The position numbers were made by a program, and so were the translations under genes. The notes under the pieces were generated by a model that was given only the letters and a program-made list of their open reading frames with translations, ran no database searches and was not told the origin of the DNA. This document shows, one piece after another, positions 8,745 through 17,331 of a stretch of 64,000 nucleotides of DNA (positions are counted from its first letter, which is position 1; each line of letters opens with the position of its first letter). Source of the stretch: Deltaproteobacteria bacterium (GTDB lineage: Bacteria > JADJOY01); assembly GCA_016713535.1 (NCBI GenBank), contig JADJOY010000033.1:62001-126000 (forward strand), written 5' to 3'.

Positions 8745-9830
8745 TCACCTGCCGTGCGGCGCGCCCGCGTGGGCGACGAACGCCAGCACCGAGAGGGTCG
8801 CGACCAGCCAGCAGTAGAGCGCGGTGCCAGTCGAGTCCGAGACCCCCTCGGGGTTGGTGCGAAACGCTCGCAACGCGGCGACCGCCGCGATCACGGCCAG
8901 CAGCCCCTCCCTGGTCACCGCGAACGCACCCGCCGCCACCAGCACCGCGATCCAGCGCTGCATCCGCGACATCGAGCGGAAGCCTCGGCTACCGTCGAGC
9001 GCCCAGATCGGCACCAGGTTGAAAAGGTTGAGGAAGGCGCCGGTTCCCGCGATCGCTGCCCACAGCGGCTCGCGCGTGACGTGGAACACCACGTACGCGA
9101 CGACCGCCGCCACGAGCCCCCACACCGGCCCGGCCAGCCCGGTGCGCGCGTCCTGCACCGGATCCGTGAGCGGCTGCTGCAGTCGCACGTAGGCGCCGAG
9201 CATCGGCACGAACATCGGAGTGGTCGCTCGCACTCCGTAGCGCGAGAGCGCCGCCACGTGCCCCATCTCGTGCAGGTAGAGGCTCACGATCAGCCCCACC
9301 GCGTACTTCCAGCCCCACATCGAGGCGTAGACCCACACCGACAGCAACATCGACGACAGCGTGCCGAGCTTGGTGAAGCCGAGCAGCACGAACTTGAGCT
9401 TCCCGAGCAGGAACAGGATCGCGAACTTGCCCTTGAGCAGGACCGCCACGAGCGCGGCGAGAATCGCGCCGATAGGACCGCGGCGGGATGCCTTCTCGGC
9501 CCGCTGCGCGCGCTCGGCGAGCGGCGAGGCGGTGTTCGGCTTGGCCGTGGCGGCGGCACGCACGCCGTCGACTTCGCGTCCGAGCGCCTGGATGTGATCG
9601 CGAATCGTCTGGTGCTGCGCGGACCCGTCCGGCACAAGCTCGAGCGCACGTCGCCACTCGACCAGCGCCGCCGTCGCGTCGCCCGCGGCGCGAGCCGCCT
9701 CCGCCCGGGTCACGATCGCCCGCAACTCGTCGCCGTGGACCAAACGCCCGCACGCCGGGCACGCGAGCAGGCGCGGCGCGAGCTCGGTGCCGCAGGTCGG
9801 GCACGTGGCGGGTGCGAAGGGGGTGATCAT
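8745..9830 (-). CDS. Zinc-ribbon site-2 protease family membrane peptidase (M50)
   Basis: The 361-residue protein begins with a zinc ribbon (CPTCGTEL and CPACGRL, residues 10-30). An alpha-helical TPR-like segment (about 35-105) and a multi-pass membrane domain follow. The zinc-protease motif HEMGH lies in the membrane region (SLYLHEMGHVAAL) and the second M50 motif is LVPIWALDG, so both catalytic elements are intact. S2P proteases cleave membrane-anchored regulators such as anti-sigma factors; the substrate here is unknown. It lies 28 nt downstream of another zinc-ribbon membrane protein and is probably co-transcribed with it and with ilvA. It converges with the kinase-globin gene, with only 19 nt between the stops. 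Confidence 0.9.
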   Translation of the reverse strand: MITPFAPATCPTCGTELAPRLLACPACGRLVHGDELRAIVTRAEAARAAGDATAALVEWRRALELVPDGSAQHQTIRDHIQALGREVDGVRAAATAKPNTASPLAERAQRAEKASRRGPIGAILAALVAVLLKGKFAILFLLGKLKFVLLGFTKLGTLSSMLLSVWVYASMWGWKYAVGLIVSLYLHEMGHVAALSRYGVRATTPMFVPMLGAYVRLQQPLTDPVQDARTGLAGPVWGLVAAVVAYVVFHVTREPLWAAIAGTGAFLNLFNLVPIWALDGSRGFRSMSRMQRWIAVLVAAGAFAVTREGLLAVIAAVAALRAFRTNPEGVSDSTGTALYCWLVATLSVLAFVAHAGAPHGR

Positions 9831-9858
9831 GGCCGTACGAAGTCTCGCGCGAGGGCGA

Positions 9859-10830
9859 TCAGGTGAACGAGGCTGGATCTGGCGCCGCTGCCGGGTCCGT
9901 GGCTACTCGATACGGCCCGGTGAAGTCGAGCACCAGCTTGCGGTTCATCTTCCATGCGGCTTGCAGCGCGAAGAAGGTGATCAAGAGTCCGAGCAGCGCG
10001 GTGGTCGGCGCGGTGGTGAGGACGAAGCGCGGCCACGCTCCCGCCACGACCAGGCCTACGACCCCGATCAAGGCCAGCGTCGCGAACGGGTGGTTCTTCA
10101 TCCATGGTGGGACGTCCGCTTCGGCCTCGGTGGATGGATCGGGTGCTGGCGCGGCGGCGGCGGCCGGTGCGGGCGCTGGCGTCGGCTGCGCGGTTCGCGA
10201 CGCGGTGCGCAGGCCGATCGGTGGCGGCGCGATCACGCCAGCGGGGGCGCCAGGCGGAGGCGGGGTCGCCGTGTCCGCGGTGCCGGGGGTCGCGGTGCCC
10301 GCATTCACCGCTCCCGCATTCGCGTCCTTGCTCGTCGAGGGTTCGGAGATCGCCGCCTCGATGCCGCCGATGAACTCGGGCAGGTGCGCTCCACCGATCG
10401 ACGCGTAGGTCAGCAGCACCGCCATCCACTGGTAGGCCCAGCCACCGCGACGGCGGGCACCCCAGCGCACCGCGCCGCCCACCATCGCCCCCAGGACCAG
10501 CGCTGCGATCGCGAACTCGTGGTCGGTCGCCTTGCTGAGCTGGTGATACAGGAACGCTCCGGCCACCGCCGCGACGGTGCCCGCGAGCGACGCGCGGATC
10601 ACCCGCGCCAACCGCGAGCCGCCGGTCAGCGCCTCCTCGCTCGCGGCCTTGCAGCTCCGGCACGTCGCCTTGCTGGCGCTCTCGAAGTACTCGTCCGCCA
10701 CCGGCTTGTTGCACGCCGAGCACACGAGCCCGGGCGCGGCCGCGCCGCCAGCCGCGGGCACGACACGCTCCAGGTCGAGCGCGGGCGCCACCACGGGGTG
10801 AAGCCGATCGGGAATCAGCGGATCACTCAT
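9859..10830 (-). CDS. Zinc-ribbon multi-pass membrane protein of unknown function
   Basis: This is 323 residues from the ATG at 10830, which has GGAGG 4 nt upstream. An in-frame ATG at 10848 lacks this. Near the N-terminus a four-Cys ribbon (CSACNKP and CRSCKA) is followed by three or four membrane helices, a long Pro/Ala/Thr linker (about 165-235) and two more helices. The ribbon plus hydrophobic core pattern matches the downstream M50 protease, suggesting a shared complex or regulation. I do not recognise a characterised family. Confidence 0.75.
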   Translation of the reverse strand: MSDPLIPDRLHPVVAPALDLERVVPAAGGAAAPGLVCSACNKPVADEYFESASKATCRSCKAASEEALTGGSRLARVIRASLAGTVAAVAGAFLYHQLSKATDHEFAIAALVLGAMVGGAVRWGARRRGGWAYQWMAVLLTYASIGGAHLPEFIGGIEAAISEPSTSKDANAGAVNAGTATPGTADTATPPPPGAPAGVIAPPPIGLRTASRTAQPTPAPAPAAAAAPAPDPSTEAEADVPPWMKNHPFATLALIGVVGLVVAGAWPRFVLTTAPTTALLGLLITFFALQAAWKMNRKLVLDFTGPYRVATDPAAAPDPASFT

Positions 10831-10853
10831 CCGACCTCCGGGGGGCACGTCGC

Positions 10854-12062
10854 TCAGCCGCGCGGCGCGATCTGATATCCGGCTCGGGTGAGCCGATCGA
10901 GGAGCTCGCGGATGTGTTCGGGCCCACGCGCCTCGAGTGTGAGCTCGACGTCCGTCTCACCGAGCTCGGCCGTGCTGAAGGCGCGCTGGTGGTGGATCTC
11001 CACGATGTTGGCGCGGGTTTCGGCGACCTCGGCCGTGAGGCGCGCGAGCGCGCCCGGGATGTCCACGATTCGCACCATGAGCCGCACCAGCCGCCCGTCC
11101 TTGACCAGCCCGCGCTCGATGATCCGCGACAGGATGTTGACGTCGATGTTGCCGCCCGAGATCACCAGCACCACGCGCCGCCCGCTCAGCGCGAGCTTGC
11201 GGTTGACGAGCGCCGCCAGCGGCGTGGCGCCCGCCCCCTCGGCCACCGTCTTCTCGCGCTCCATCAACGTGAGGATCGCGCTCGCGATCTCCTCCTCGTC
11301 GACGGTCGCGATCCCATCCACCCACTCGCGCACCAGCGGAAACGTGTGCTCCCCCGCGCGCCGCACGGCGATGCCGTCGGCGAGGGTCCGACCGCCGCGC
11401 ACCTCGACGATCTTCCCCGCCGCGAGCGCCGCCTCCATGGACGCGACACGCTCGGCCTCGACGCCGTAGACCCGCACCTTGGGCTTGATCGACTTCACCG
11501 CCAGCGCGATCCCGCCGATCAGTCCGCCGCCGCCCACCGGGACAACGATCGCCTCCACGTCGGGGAGCTGCTCGAGGATCTCGAGCCCCACGGTCCCCTG
11601 CCCCGCGATCACCGCGGGATCGTCGAAGGCGTGGATCCAGGTCAGACCGCGTTCGGCCGCGATCCGCCGCGCCTCACCACACGCCTCGTCGAAGTTGGTG
11701 CCGGCCAGCACCACTTCCGCGCCGAACGAGCGGCACGCCGCCGCCTTCATCAGCGGTGCCCCGATCGGCATGACGATGGTCGCGGCCAGGCCGAGGCGTT
11801 GCGCGCCCGACGCCACGCCCTGGCCGTGGTTGCCCGCCGACGCGCAGATCACGCCCGCGGCCTTCTCGGCGTCCGAGAGCAGCAAGAGCTTGTTCAGCGA
11901 GCCGCGGTCCTTGAACGAGCCGGTGCGCTGCAGGTTCTCGAGCTTGAGCCACACCTTGTTGCCGGTGAGCTGCGAGAGCGCCTCGGTGTATTCGAGCGGC
12001 GAGCGGTGGACGCTCGCCCGGATGCGCTCGCGGGCCGCGAGGACGTCGTCGACGGTGACCAT
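10854..12062 (-). CDS. ilvA: Threonine ammonia-lyase with ACT domain
   Basis: This 402-residue PLP enzyme converts threonine to 2-oxobutanoate and ammonia, the entry step to isoleucine. The PLP Lys is in TGSFKDRGSLN. SAGNHGQGVA and the glycine-rich phosphate loop VGGGGLIGG are intact. A C-terminal ACT-type domain (about 325-402; VRIVDIPGALARLTAEVAE) probably gives allosteric control. The length fits the short ilvA/tdcB class with one ACT domain. The start at 12062 begins the conserved MVTVDDVLAARERI; the open frame extends to 12215 but the extension is not protein-like. Two zinc-ribbon membrane proteins follow within 24-28 nt; the metabolic link is not obvious. It could also be catabolic (tdcB). 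Confidence 0.9.
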   Translation of the reverse strand: MVTVDDVLAARERIRASVHRSPLEYTEALSQLTGNKVWLKLENLQRTGSFKDRGSLNKLLLLSDAEKAAGVICASAGNHGQGVASGAQRLGLAATIVMPIGAPLMKAAACRSFGAEVVLAGTNFDEACGEARRIAAERGLTWIHAFDDPAVIAGQGTVGLEILEQLPDVEAIVVPVGGGGLIGGIALAVKSIKPKVRVYGVEAERVASMEAALAAGKIVEVRGGRTLADGIAVRRAGEHTFPLVREWVDGIATVDEEEIASAILTLMEREKTVAEGAGATPLAALVNRKLALSGRRVVLVISGGNIDVNILSRIIERGLVKDGRLVRLMVRIVDIPGALARLTAEVAETRANIVEIHHQRAFSTAELGETDVELTLEARGPEHIRELLDRLTRAGYQIAPRG

Positions 12063-12139
12063 GAGGTGCGGGACGGCCGGGTGGGCGTGTTCGCCCCGGG
12101 TGGCCGAACCCGCATGTTGAAGGGCGGGTGAACCCGAAG

Positions 12140-13165
12140 TCAACGCGTTCCGAGCGACGCCGCGAGCTGGCGCATGCCGTCGTCGAGGCTCACCTTCGGC
12201 TCGTAGCCGAGCCACGAGCGCGCCTTCTCGATCGAATACGGGTGCGGCCGCGTCACGAACGGCACGGCGCTCGGCTCGGCGAGCGACTTGCGACCGAAGG
12301 CCCGCGCGCCACGCGCCATGGCCGCGAACGCCGCGATCGCCAGCGGCTTGGGCAGCGAGGGGAAGCCCTTCCGGCCCACCAGCGCACCCAGGCGCGTGAA
12401 GTACTCACGGAACGTGGTCTCGGCGCCGTCGGTCAGGTTGAACGCCTCACCGGTCGCCCCACGGTCGAGGGCTGCGAAGATCCCGTCGATGAGGTTGTCG
12501 ACGTGGACGTGGTTCATGATCCCGCGTCCGCCGCCGATCAGCACGAAGAGCCCGCGCTTCATGAGCTCCGCTGGCCGCACCACCCACGGCACCGAGCCCG
12601 GTCCGTAGACGTCGCCCGGACGGATCACGATGGTCTCGAAGCTGCCGGGGCGGTGTAGCGGGCGCAGCGCCTCCTCGCTCTCGATCTTGGTCTGGCAGTA
12701 GGGGTTCCCCTCGCCCCTGAGCGGCCCCTCCTCGCTCACGAAGCGCGGGTACTCGAAGCCATACACCATCACCGACGACAGATGGATGAAGCGTGGTACG
12801 CCCGCCTCGCGCGCGACGCTCGCGACGTGACGCGTCCCGTCGACGTTGACGCGCCGGAACTTCGCCCAATCGCCGCCCTCGTCGACGATCGCGGCGGTGT
12901 GGAACACCACGCTCGCGCCCACGCACAGCCGGTGCACGGCATCGGCGTCGTTCACGTCGCCCACGATCGTCTCGAAGCCGAGCGCTTCGGCGCGCCGCGC
13001 GGCCTCGGCGCCCAGGTCGAGACCGCGCACGCGCATCCCGCGTTCACGGGCGCGCTCGGCCATCCGCAAGCCGATGAAGCCCCCCGCGCCGGTGATCGCC
13101 ATGAGCGGCGCGACACCCCTCGCGGCCGGCATCCGTTTCCCCTTGGGCGATCGACTCGGCGTCAT
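12140..13165 (-). CDS. NAD-dependent epimerase/dehydratase (extended SDR, 3beta-HSD-like)
   Basis: The protein has 341 residues. The Rossmann nucleotide-binding motif is TGAGGFIG and the catalytic YxxxK is in NPYCQTKIESEE, with a Ser in LSSVMVYG. RPGDVYGPG and a DGAETTFREYF substrate region fit extended SDRs acting on nucleotide sugars, sterols or 3-hydroxy acids. The ATG at 13163-13165 overlaps the upstream FMN reductase stop as ATGA, so the two are probably translated together. A downstream ATG at 13132 would remove an 11-residue basic leader. A second SDR of the same general type is at 55100-56167. The substrate is unknown. Confidence 0.85.
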   Translation of the reverse strand: MTPSRSPKGKRMPAARGVAPLMAITGAGGFIGLRMAERARERGMRVRGLDLGAEAARRAEALGFETIVGDVNDADAVHRLCVGASVVFHTAAIVDEGGDWAKFRRVNVDGTRHVASVAREAGVPRFIHLSSVMVYGFEYPRFVSEEGPLRGEGNPYCQTKIESEEALRPLHRPGSFETIVIRPGDVYGPGSVPWVVRPAELMKRGLFVLIGGGRGIMNHVHVDNLIDGIFAALDRGATGEAFNLTDGAETTFREYFTRLGALVGRKGFPSLPKPLAIAAFAAMARGARAFGRKSLAEPSAVPFVTRPHPYSIEKARSWLGYEPKVSLDDGMRQLAASLGTR

Positions 13166-13710
13166 CGCAGCCGCTCTAGGAGCGCCTGCATGAGCGCCAC
13201 GAGCTGGTCGTGGACCTTCGCGTCCTTCAGCGCTCCCTCGGGCGTGAACGCATCCTGGGCGCGCGCCAGGTTGAGCTCCTTCGGCAGCAGGTAGACACCG
13301 AGCGTCATGAGCGAGGGCCTGAGCGCCGCGAGCCCGCGCAGGCCCCCGAAGCCGCCCATGGAGGCGCTCGTGAGCGCCCCCCACTTGCCCTGGAAGACGT
13401 TGCCGCCGCCTCGCGACGCCCAGTCGACGGCGTTCTTGAGCGCGCCGGGCACACCCCAGTTGTATTCGGGGGTCGAGACGTAGAGGCCGGCGGCGCGCGC
13501 GATGCGCTCCTTGAGCGCCACGGCGCTCGGCGGCATGCCAGCCGCCTCGATGTCGCCGTCGTACACCGGCAGCGCCAGCTCCTTGAGATCGACCACGTCC
13601 ACGTCGGCGCCGGCCTCGCGGAGCGCGGCGACGCCGAGGGCCAGGAGCTTGCGGTTGAAGGAGTCCTTGCGAAGGCTGCCGGGGATCGCGACGATCCTGG
13701 GGGCGCTCAT
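13162..13710 (-). CDS. NADPH-dependent FMN reductase family protein
   Basis: This 182-residue flavodoxin-fold enzyme begins RIVAIPGSLRKDSFNRKL, the FMN phosphate loop. It contains the conserved PEYNWGVPGALKNAVDW segment that packs on the flavin. These proteins reduce FMN, azo dyes, quinones or chromate with NAD(P)H. A GGAGG site 6 nt upstream supports the ATG. The gene overlaps the epimerase gene by ATGA. Upstream, 89 bp separate it from the divergent hydroxyacid dehydrogenase gene. Confidence 0.9.
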   Translation of the reverse strand: MSAPRIVAIPGSLRKDSFNRKLLALGVAALREAGADVDVVDLKELALPVYDGDIEAAGMPPSAVALKERIARAAGLYVSTPEYNWGVPGALKNAVDWASRGGGNVFQGKWGALTSASMGGFGGLRGLAALRPSLMTLGVYLLPKELNLARAQDAFTPEGALKDAKVHDQLVALMQALLERLR

Positions 13711-13799
13711 GTCGACCTCCGTGGTGCCGCCGCGGCGCGGTCGAGCGAGGCGGCGGTGGGCGAAGCCTGTACTCTAGCCGGCTCGGCGCGGACGCGCCG

Positions 13800-14799
13800 A
13801 TGGAGATCCTCGTGAGCTCGAAGCCCGCTGCCCCCTCGATCGTGTTCCTCGACGCCGCCACGCTCGGCGACGCCACCGATGCGCTCTCGGTCCTCGCCGA
13901 GTGCCACCCGTGCAAGATCCACGCGGTCACCTCGCCCGAGGACCGCCGCGCGCATCGCGGGCCACTCGATTGTCGTCACCAGCAAGGTCGCGCTGCGCGC
14001 GGACTCGCTGGCGTCACCGGCGGCCGAAGCGCTGCGGCTCATCGCGGTCGCCGCCACCGGCGTCGACATCATCGACCTCGACGCGGCGCGCTCGCGCGGA
14101 ATCGCGGTGGCGAACGTCGTCGGGTACTCGACCCGCTCGGTCGCCGAGCACACCTGGTCGCTGATCCTCGAGCTCGCCACCCGCACCGGGAGGCTCGACC
14201 ACGCGGTGCGGGCGGGTGGCTGGAGCTCGAGCCCGATCTTCACGATGTTCGACTACCCCCGCGTGGATCTGGCCGGGAAGACGCTCGGCATCGTCGGCCA
14301 CGGCGCGATCGGACGCGCGGTCGCGGCGATCGGCGCGGCGTTCGGGATGACCGTGCTGATCGCCGCGCGACCGGGTGCGAGCGGCGCCGTGCCCGTCGAT
14401 CGCGTCCCCTTCGACGAGGTGCTCACCCGCTCCGACGTCGTGAGCCTCCACTGCCCGCTCACCGACGCCACGCGCGGGCTGATCAACGCCGCGACGCTCG
14501 CACGCATGAAGCGCGAGGCGTGGCTCGTGAACACCGCCCGCGGCGCCCTCGTCGACGACGAGGCGCTCGTGGAGGCGCTGCGCTCCCGCCGGCTCGGCGG
14601 CGCGGCGCTCGACGTGCTGACCCGCGAGCCGCCGCCGGCGGCTCACCCGATCGTGCGCGCGATGCCCGAGCTGCCCACGCTCGTCGTGACCCCTCACGTC
14701 GCCTGGACGAGCCGAGAGGCGCGGCTCCGTCTGAGCGAGGGGATCGCCGACAACATCCACGCCTTCCTCCGCGGCGAACGCAGGAACCGGGCGGTGTGA
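13800..14799 (+). CDS. D-2-hydroxyacid dehydrogenase, frame break at about 13940-13947
   Basis: The N-terminal part reads from 13800 (IVFLDAATLGDATDALSVL, ending HAVTSPE), then conservation continues one base later as TAARIAGHSIVVTSKVALRA. Removing one base from the GAGGAC region restores a single protein of about 332 residues. The rest is typical: nucleotide-binding GIVGHGAIGRAVAAIG, catalytic Arg in NTARGALVDDEAL, Glu in TREPPP and His in VTPHVAWTS. It would reduce 2-oxoacids or oxidise D-2-hydroxyacids with NAD(H), as glycerate or lactate dehydrogenases do. The substrate cannot be told. The single-base insertion looks like a sequence error because both halves are well conserved. Confidence 0.8.
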
Positions 14800-14815
14800 G
14801 CGCCCGGGCGTATCG

Positions 14816-14842
14816 CTGGAGGGCGGCGCTCCGTCGCCGCCG
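14816..14842. repeat. GC-rich palindromic element, near-identical to 59451-59477
   Basis: A 27-bp unit starting CTGGAGGGCGGCG sits just after the hydroxyacid dehydrogenase stop. It recurs at 59451-59477 with one difference by eye. It is internally palindromic (GGCGGCG against CGCCGCC) and belongs to the wider set of palindromes in this window. Confidence 0.6.
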
Positions 14843-14998
14843 CGGGCTCGCACCGCGGGACGAGCGCTTCGGCGGCGGCGAAGAATCGCGGCCCCTCCAG
14901 ACCGGAAACGAGCGGCTGGCGCGCGAGGGCCTGGAGGGCGCGACTCCGAGCCTGTGAATCTTCCATCTGGGTCGCTCACGGAGGCCTCGTGGGCCCGG

Positions 14999-15072
14999 CG
15001 ACGGGGGATGGAACCCCCGTCGCTACGATCGTTTTCGTAGCGCGGGGGGCTCCGTCCCCCCGCGGCGCTTCG
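14999..15072. repeat. Three-hairpin intergenic repeat, copy 1
   Basis: Three adjacent inverted repeats: GACGGGGG/CCCCCGTC (15000-15007 and 15014-15021), CGCTACGA/TCGTAGCG (15021-15028 and 15035-15042) and CGGGGGG/CCCCCCG (15043-15049 and 15056-15062). A copy about 95% identical by eye lies at 57051-57126. Weaker similarity continues some 25 bp beyond. The third hairpin matches shorter elements at 29835-29857 and 53435-53457. Confidence 0.8.
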
Positions 15073-15168
15073 CTCTCGCCCGATTTCTTCACGGGCTCTC
15101 CGTCGCGCCGCGTCGCATCTCCGTCTTTACCCGCCGCGCGTCGACTGGTAGCTTCGAGGCATGCAGTT

Positions 15169-15227
15169 CCTAGCGCTAGGGCCTCCCGGCCTGGCAAACA
15201 CGCCAGCATCCGGCATACGGGAGGCCC
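15169..15227 (+). promoter_or_regulatory. Nested hairpin leader covering the ribosome site of the methyltransferase
   Basis: A perfect 12-bp palindrome (CCTAGCGCTAGG, 15169-15180) is followed by perfect 10-bp arms GGGCCTCCCG (15179-15188) and CGGGAGGCCC (15218-15227). These enclose a smaller stem CTGGC/GCCAG (15191-15195 and 15202-15206). The 3' arm contains GGGAGG, which would be the Shine-Dalgarno for the TTG at 15229. Pairing would therefore block initiation. The 12-bp palindrome and the 10-bp stem share two bases, so they could be alternative structures. Confidence 0.5.
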
Positions 15228-15228
15228 C

Positions 15229-16179
15229 TTGCATACCCCTCCACTCAGCGCCGTAACCCCCTCCGCTAGAGCTCCGCTCGGCGCCGCCCCGTACTCCTCC
15301 GAGCCGTTTCGGCTCGAACGACCCGACGACACGCCGCCTCCCCTCGAGGCGCTCGCGCATCCCGCACGGGCCCGCCGAGTACCCGAGGCGCTCGACGCGC
15401 GGCCCCGCCATCCGCCGCGGCGCCCGGTCAGCCCACCGCCCACGCTCGTCCCCGAGCTCCAGGCGATCGCCGCGCAGCGCCCCGAGCCGTGCTGGGACTC
15501 GTTCCGCAGCAGGGTGGGCGCCGACCAATTCCGCGCGCTCCACGCGGTGCTCGCGCGCCGCATCACCGCGGGCTCGCGCGTCCTCGACTGGGGGGCCGCC
15601 ACCGGACACCTGTCGTACACGTTGGTCCGCCTCGGCTACCGAGCCGTCGGCTTCGGACTCGGCGAGTGGGCCTTCCGCGGTTGCGTCGACGACGCGCGGT
15701 ACGCATTCGTGCGCGGCGGCCGCGCCGACCTCGGCCGCCTGCCCTTTGCCGACGCGTCGTTCGACGCCGTCGTCTCGACCGGCCTTCTCGAGCACGTCCG
15801 CGAGGTGGGTGGCGACGAAGGCGAGAGCCTGAGCGAGATCCACCGCATCCTGCGTCCCGGCGGCTTGTTCGTGTGCGACCACCTGCCGAACCAGACGAGC
15901 TGGATGGAGCGAGCGGCCCAGACCCTCGGCGGCCATCCGCACCGCCGGCGTTTCGCCGAGTGGGACATCCGCCGCCTCCTCCATGACGCCGACCTGACGC
16001 TGCTCGAGTGGGCCCGCTATGGCTTCCTGCCGAGCGATCGATTCGCCCGGCTTCCGGCGTGGATCCGCGCCTCCGAGTCGATCGCCACGGCCTGGAACCT
16101 CGCCGACAGCGTCGGCGCGAGCCTCGGCAACAAGCTCTGCCAGAACCACCTCTTCGTCGCGCGCCGGCCGAGCGTATGA
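15229..16179 (+). CDS. SAM-dependent methyltransferase (class I)
   Basis: From a TTG at 15229 with GGGAGG 4-5 nt upstream, the product is 316 residues. The frame is open from 14989, but that stretch is the three-hairpin repeat. There is no in-frame ATG near the conserved part. The Rossmann SAM-binding motif is VLDWGAATGHLSYTLVRLG (about 115-133). Motif II-type acid FADASFDAVVSTGLLEHV and the post-motif EIHRILRPGGLFVCDHLPN are clear. This matches Methyltransf_11 or UbiE-like enzymes acting on small molecules or lipids; the acceptor is unknown. The first 70 residues are Pro/Arg-rich and may not all be translated. Confidence 0.75.
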   Translation: MHTPPLSAVTPSARAPLGAAPYSSEPFRLERPDDTPPPLEALAHPARARRVPEALDARPRHPPRRPVSPPPTLVPELQAIAAQRPEPCWDSFRSRVGADQFRALHAVLARRITAGSRVLDWGAATGHLSYTLVRLGYRAVGFGLGEWAFRGCVDDARYAFVRGGRADLGRLPFADASFDAVVSTGLLEHVREVGGDEGESLSEIHRILRPGGLFVCDHLPNQTSWMERAAQTLGGHPHRRRFAEWDIRRLLHDADLTLLEWARYGFLPSDRFARLPAWIRASESIATAWNLADSVGASLGNKLCQNHLFVARRPSV

Positions 16180-16182
16180 TCG

Positions 16183-16524
16183 ATGGGCGCAGCCGAGCCG
16201 CTCGCGCACGACGAATCCGGAGCCATGATCCCTGTGGGTGCTTCGCGAAGCAGCGAGCGGACTGAGCACGCCGGTCGCAGCGGCGCGGCCGAAGCGCGCA
16301 CGAGGGAGGCCAATCCCCTCAGGCTCAGCCTGATGTACACGACCGGCATGTTGCTCGTGGGATTGGGGCTGCCGGGCGCCCCCTTCGCGGCACTAGCGCT
16401 TTACTTCGAGGGTACGTTCGACTGGCCCGAGGCGGTTCAAGCCGCCTCCTGGCTGATCGCCATCGTCGCGGTGCTCGGGAGCGCACTCTGGATCGCGGCG
16501 AGTCATCTCGATCGACGGGCGTAG
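16183..16524 (+). CDS. Small two-helix membrane protein
   Basis: The 113-residue frame starts 3 nt after the methyltransferase stop. It has a polar N-terminal 48 residues and two hydrophobic segments, TGMLLVGLGLPGAPFAALAL and AASWLIAIVAVLGSALWIAA. A start at 16225 is also possible. No strong ribosome site was seen, so coupling to the methyltransferase would be needed. It is unrecognised and could be a chance open frame, though the hydrophobic pattern argues for a gene. Confidence 0.45.
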   Translation: MGAAEPLAHDESGAMIPVGASRSSERTEHAGRSGAAEARTREANPLRLSLMYTTGMLLVGLGLPGAPFAALALYFEGTFDWPEAVQAASWLIAIVAVLGSALWIAASHLDRRA

Positions 16525-16679
16525 CGCGACTTACACGGACGACGGGCCGCGCGCCGGTTGTGACCGAACCGCGCGAAAGCCCGCCAACTGAAGAGCCCGA
16601 ACCCTGTGGCCGCCCCGCCGCTGGCTTCGAGCTGTCGCATCGAGCGGCGCACGTCGGTCGCGGTCGGCGCTAATCCCGG

Positions 16680-16697
16680 CGATCCGAAATCGGATCG
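16680..16697. terminator. Hairpin between convergent genes (candidate bidirectional terminator)
   Basis: CGATCCG (16680-16686) and CGGATCG (16691-16697) flank an AAAT loop. They lie between the stop of the small membrane protein and the convergent AhpD-like gene. There is no U-tract, so intrinsic termination is uncertain. Confidence 0.35.
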
Positions 16698-16758
16698 TGG
16701 TTGAGCCCCTCCCGGTTCACGCGCATCGCGCCTGGTGCACGCTCCGCGACCCCAGCCC

Positions 16759-17304
16759 TCAATCCGCAGCCGGCATCCGGTAGCCGTCAGCCACGATCCG
16801 CTCGGCCATCTGGTCGTAGAGGGTGGGGTCCGTAGGGGTGACCGCCGCCAGCCCGTCGACGTAACGGTTGTACATGCAGAACGCGGCCGCGATGAGGACC
16901 GTGTCGTGGATCTCGAGGTCGGTCGCTCCGGCCGCTCGCGCAGCGTCGATCGACGCCGGCGTCACGGCCTTCCCGCTCTTTTGCACCTGCGCCGCGATGC
17001 TGAGCAGCGCCTTCATCTTGTCGGAGATCGGAGCTGCCTCGGGTGCGCGCAGCGCCTCGCTGACCACGGATCGCCCGCCGTCGAGCTGCTTGGCAGCGAA
17101 GGCGCTGTGGGACTGACAGCAGAAATCACACTCGTTTCGGCTCGACACGAACGCGGCGATCAGCTCTCGGTCGCCGCGCGACAGAGAATGAGCGGAGCGC
17201 AGCAGCACCTCGGCGAGGTCACAAAGCGGCCCGGCCGTTTCGGGTCGAAACGCCATGAGCGACCGGATCCCAGGCAGATCCTCGGAGACAGGAATGTGCG
17301 GCAC
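16759..17304 (-). CDS. AhpD/carboxymuconolactone-decarboxylase-like peroxidase-related protein
   Basis: The 181-residue protein has the CMD/AhpD active-site signature ECDFCCQSHSAF (CxxC plus His, about residues 58-69) within an all-helical fold. Members use the Cys pair as a disulfide peroxidase or reductase. The GTG start at 17304 has AGGAGA 8 nt upstream. It is the last gene of an operon with the UnbU-like and UnbV-like genes (27 nt gap). The redox Cys pair beside an RnfD-like membrane protein hints at an electron-transfer role; this is inference. Confidence 0.85.
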   Translation of the reverse strand: MPHIPVSEDLPGIRSLMAFRPETAGPLCDLAEVLLRSAHSLSRGDRELIAAFVSSRNECDFCCQSHSAFAAKQLDGGRSVVSEALRAPEAAPISDKMKALLSIAAQVQKSGKAVTPASIDAARAAGATDLEIHDTVLIAAAFCMYNRYVDGLAAVTPTDPTLYDQMAERIVADGYRMPAAD

Positions 17305-17331
17305 GGGTCTTCTCTCCTGGTTCGAGGCCGC

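Noticed and set aside
12063-12215. Longer start for ilvA
   Set aside because: The 51-residue extension is Arg/His/Ala-rich, and the conserved protein begins at the ATG at 12062.
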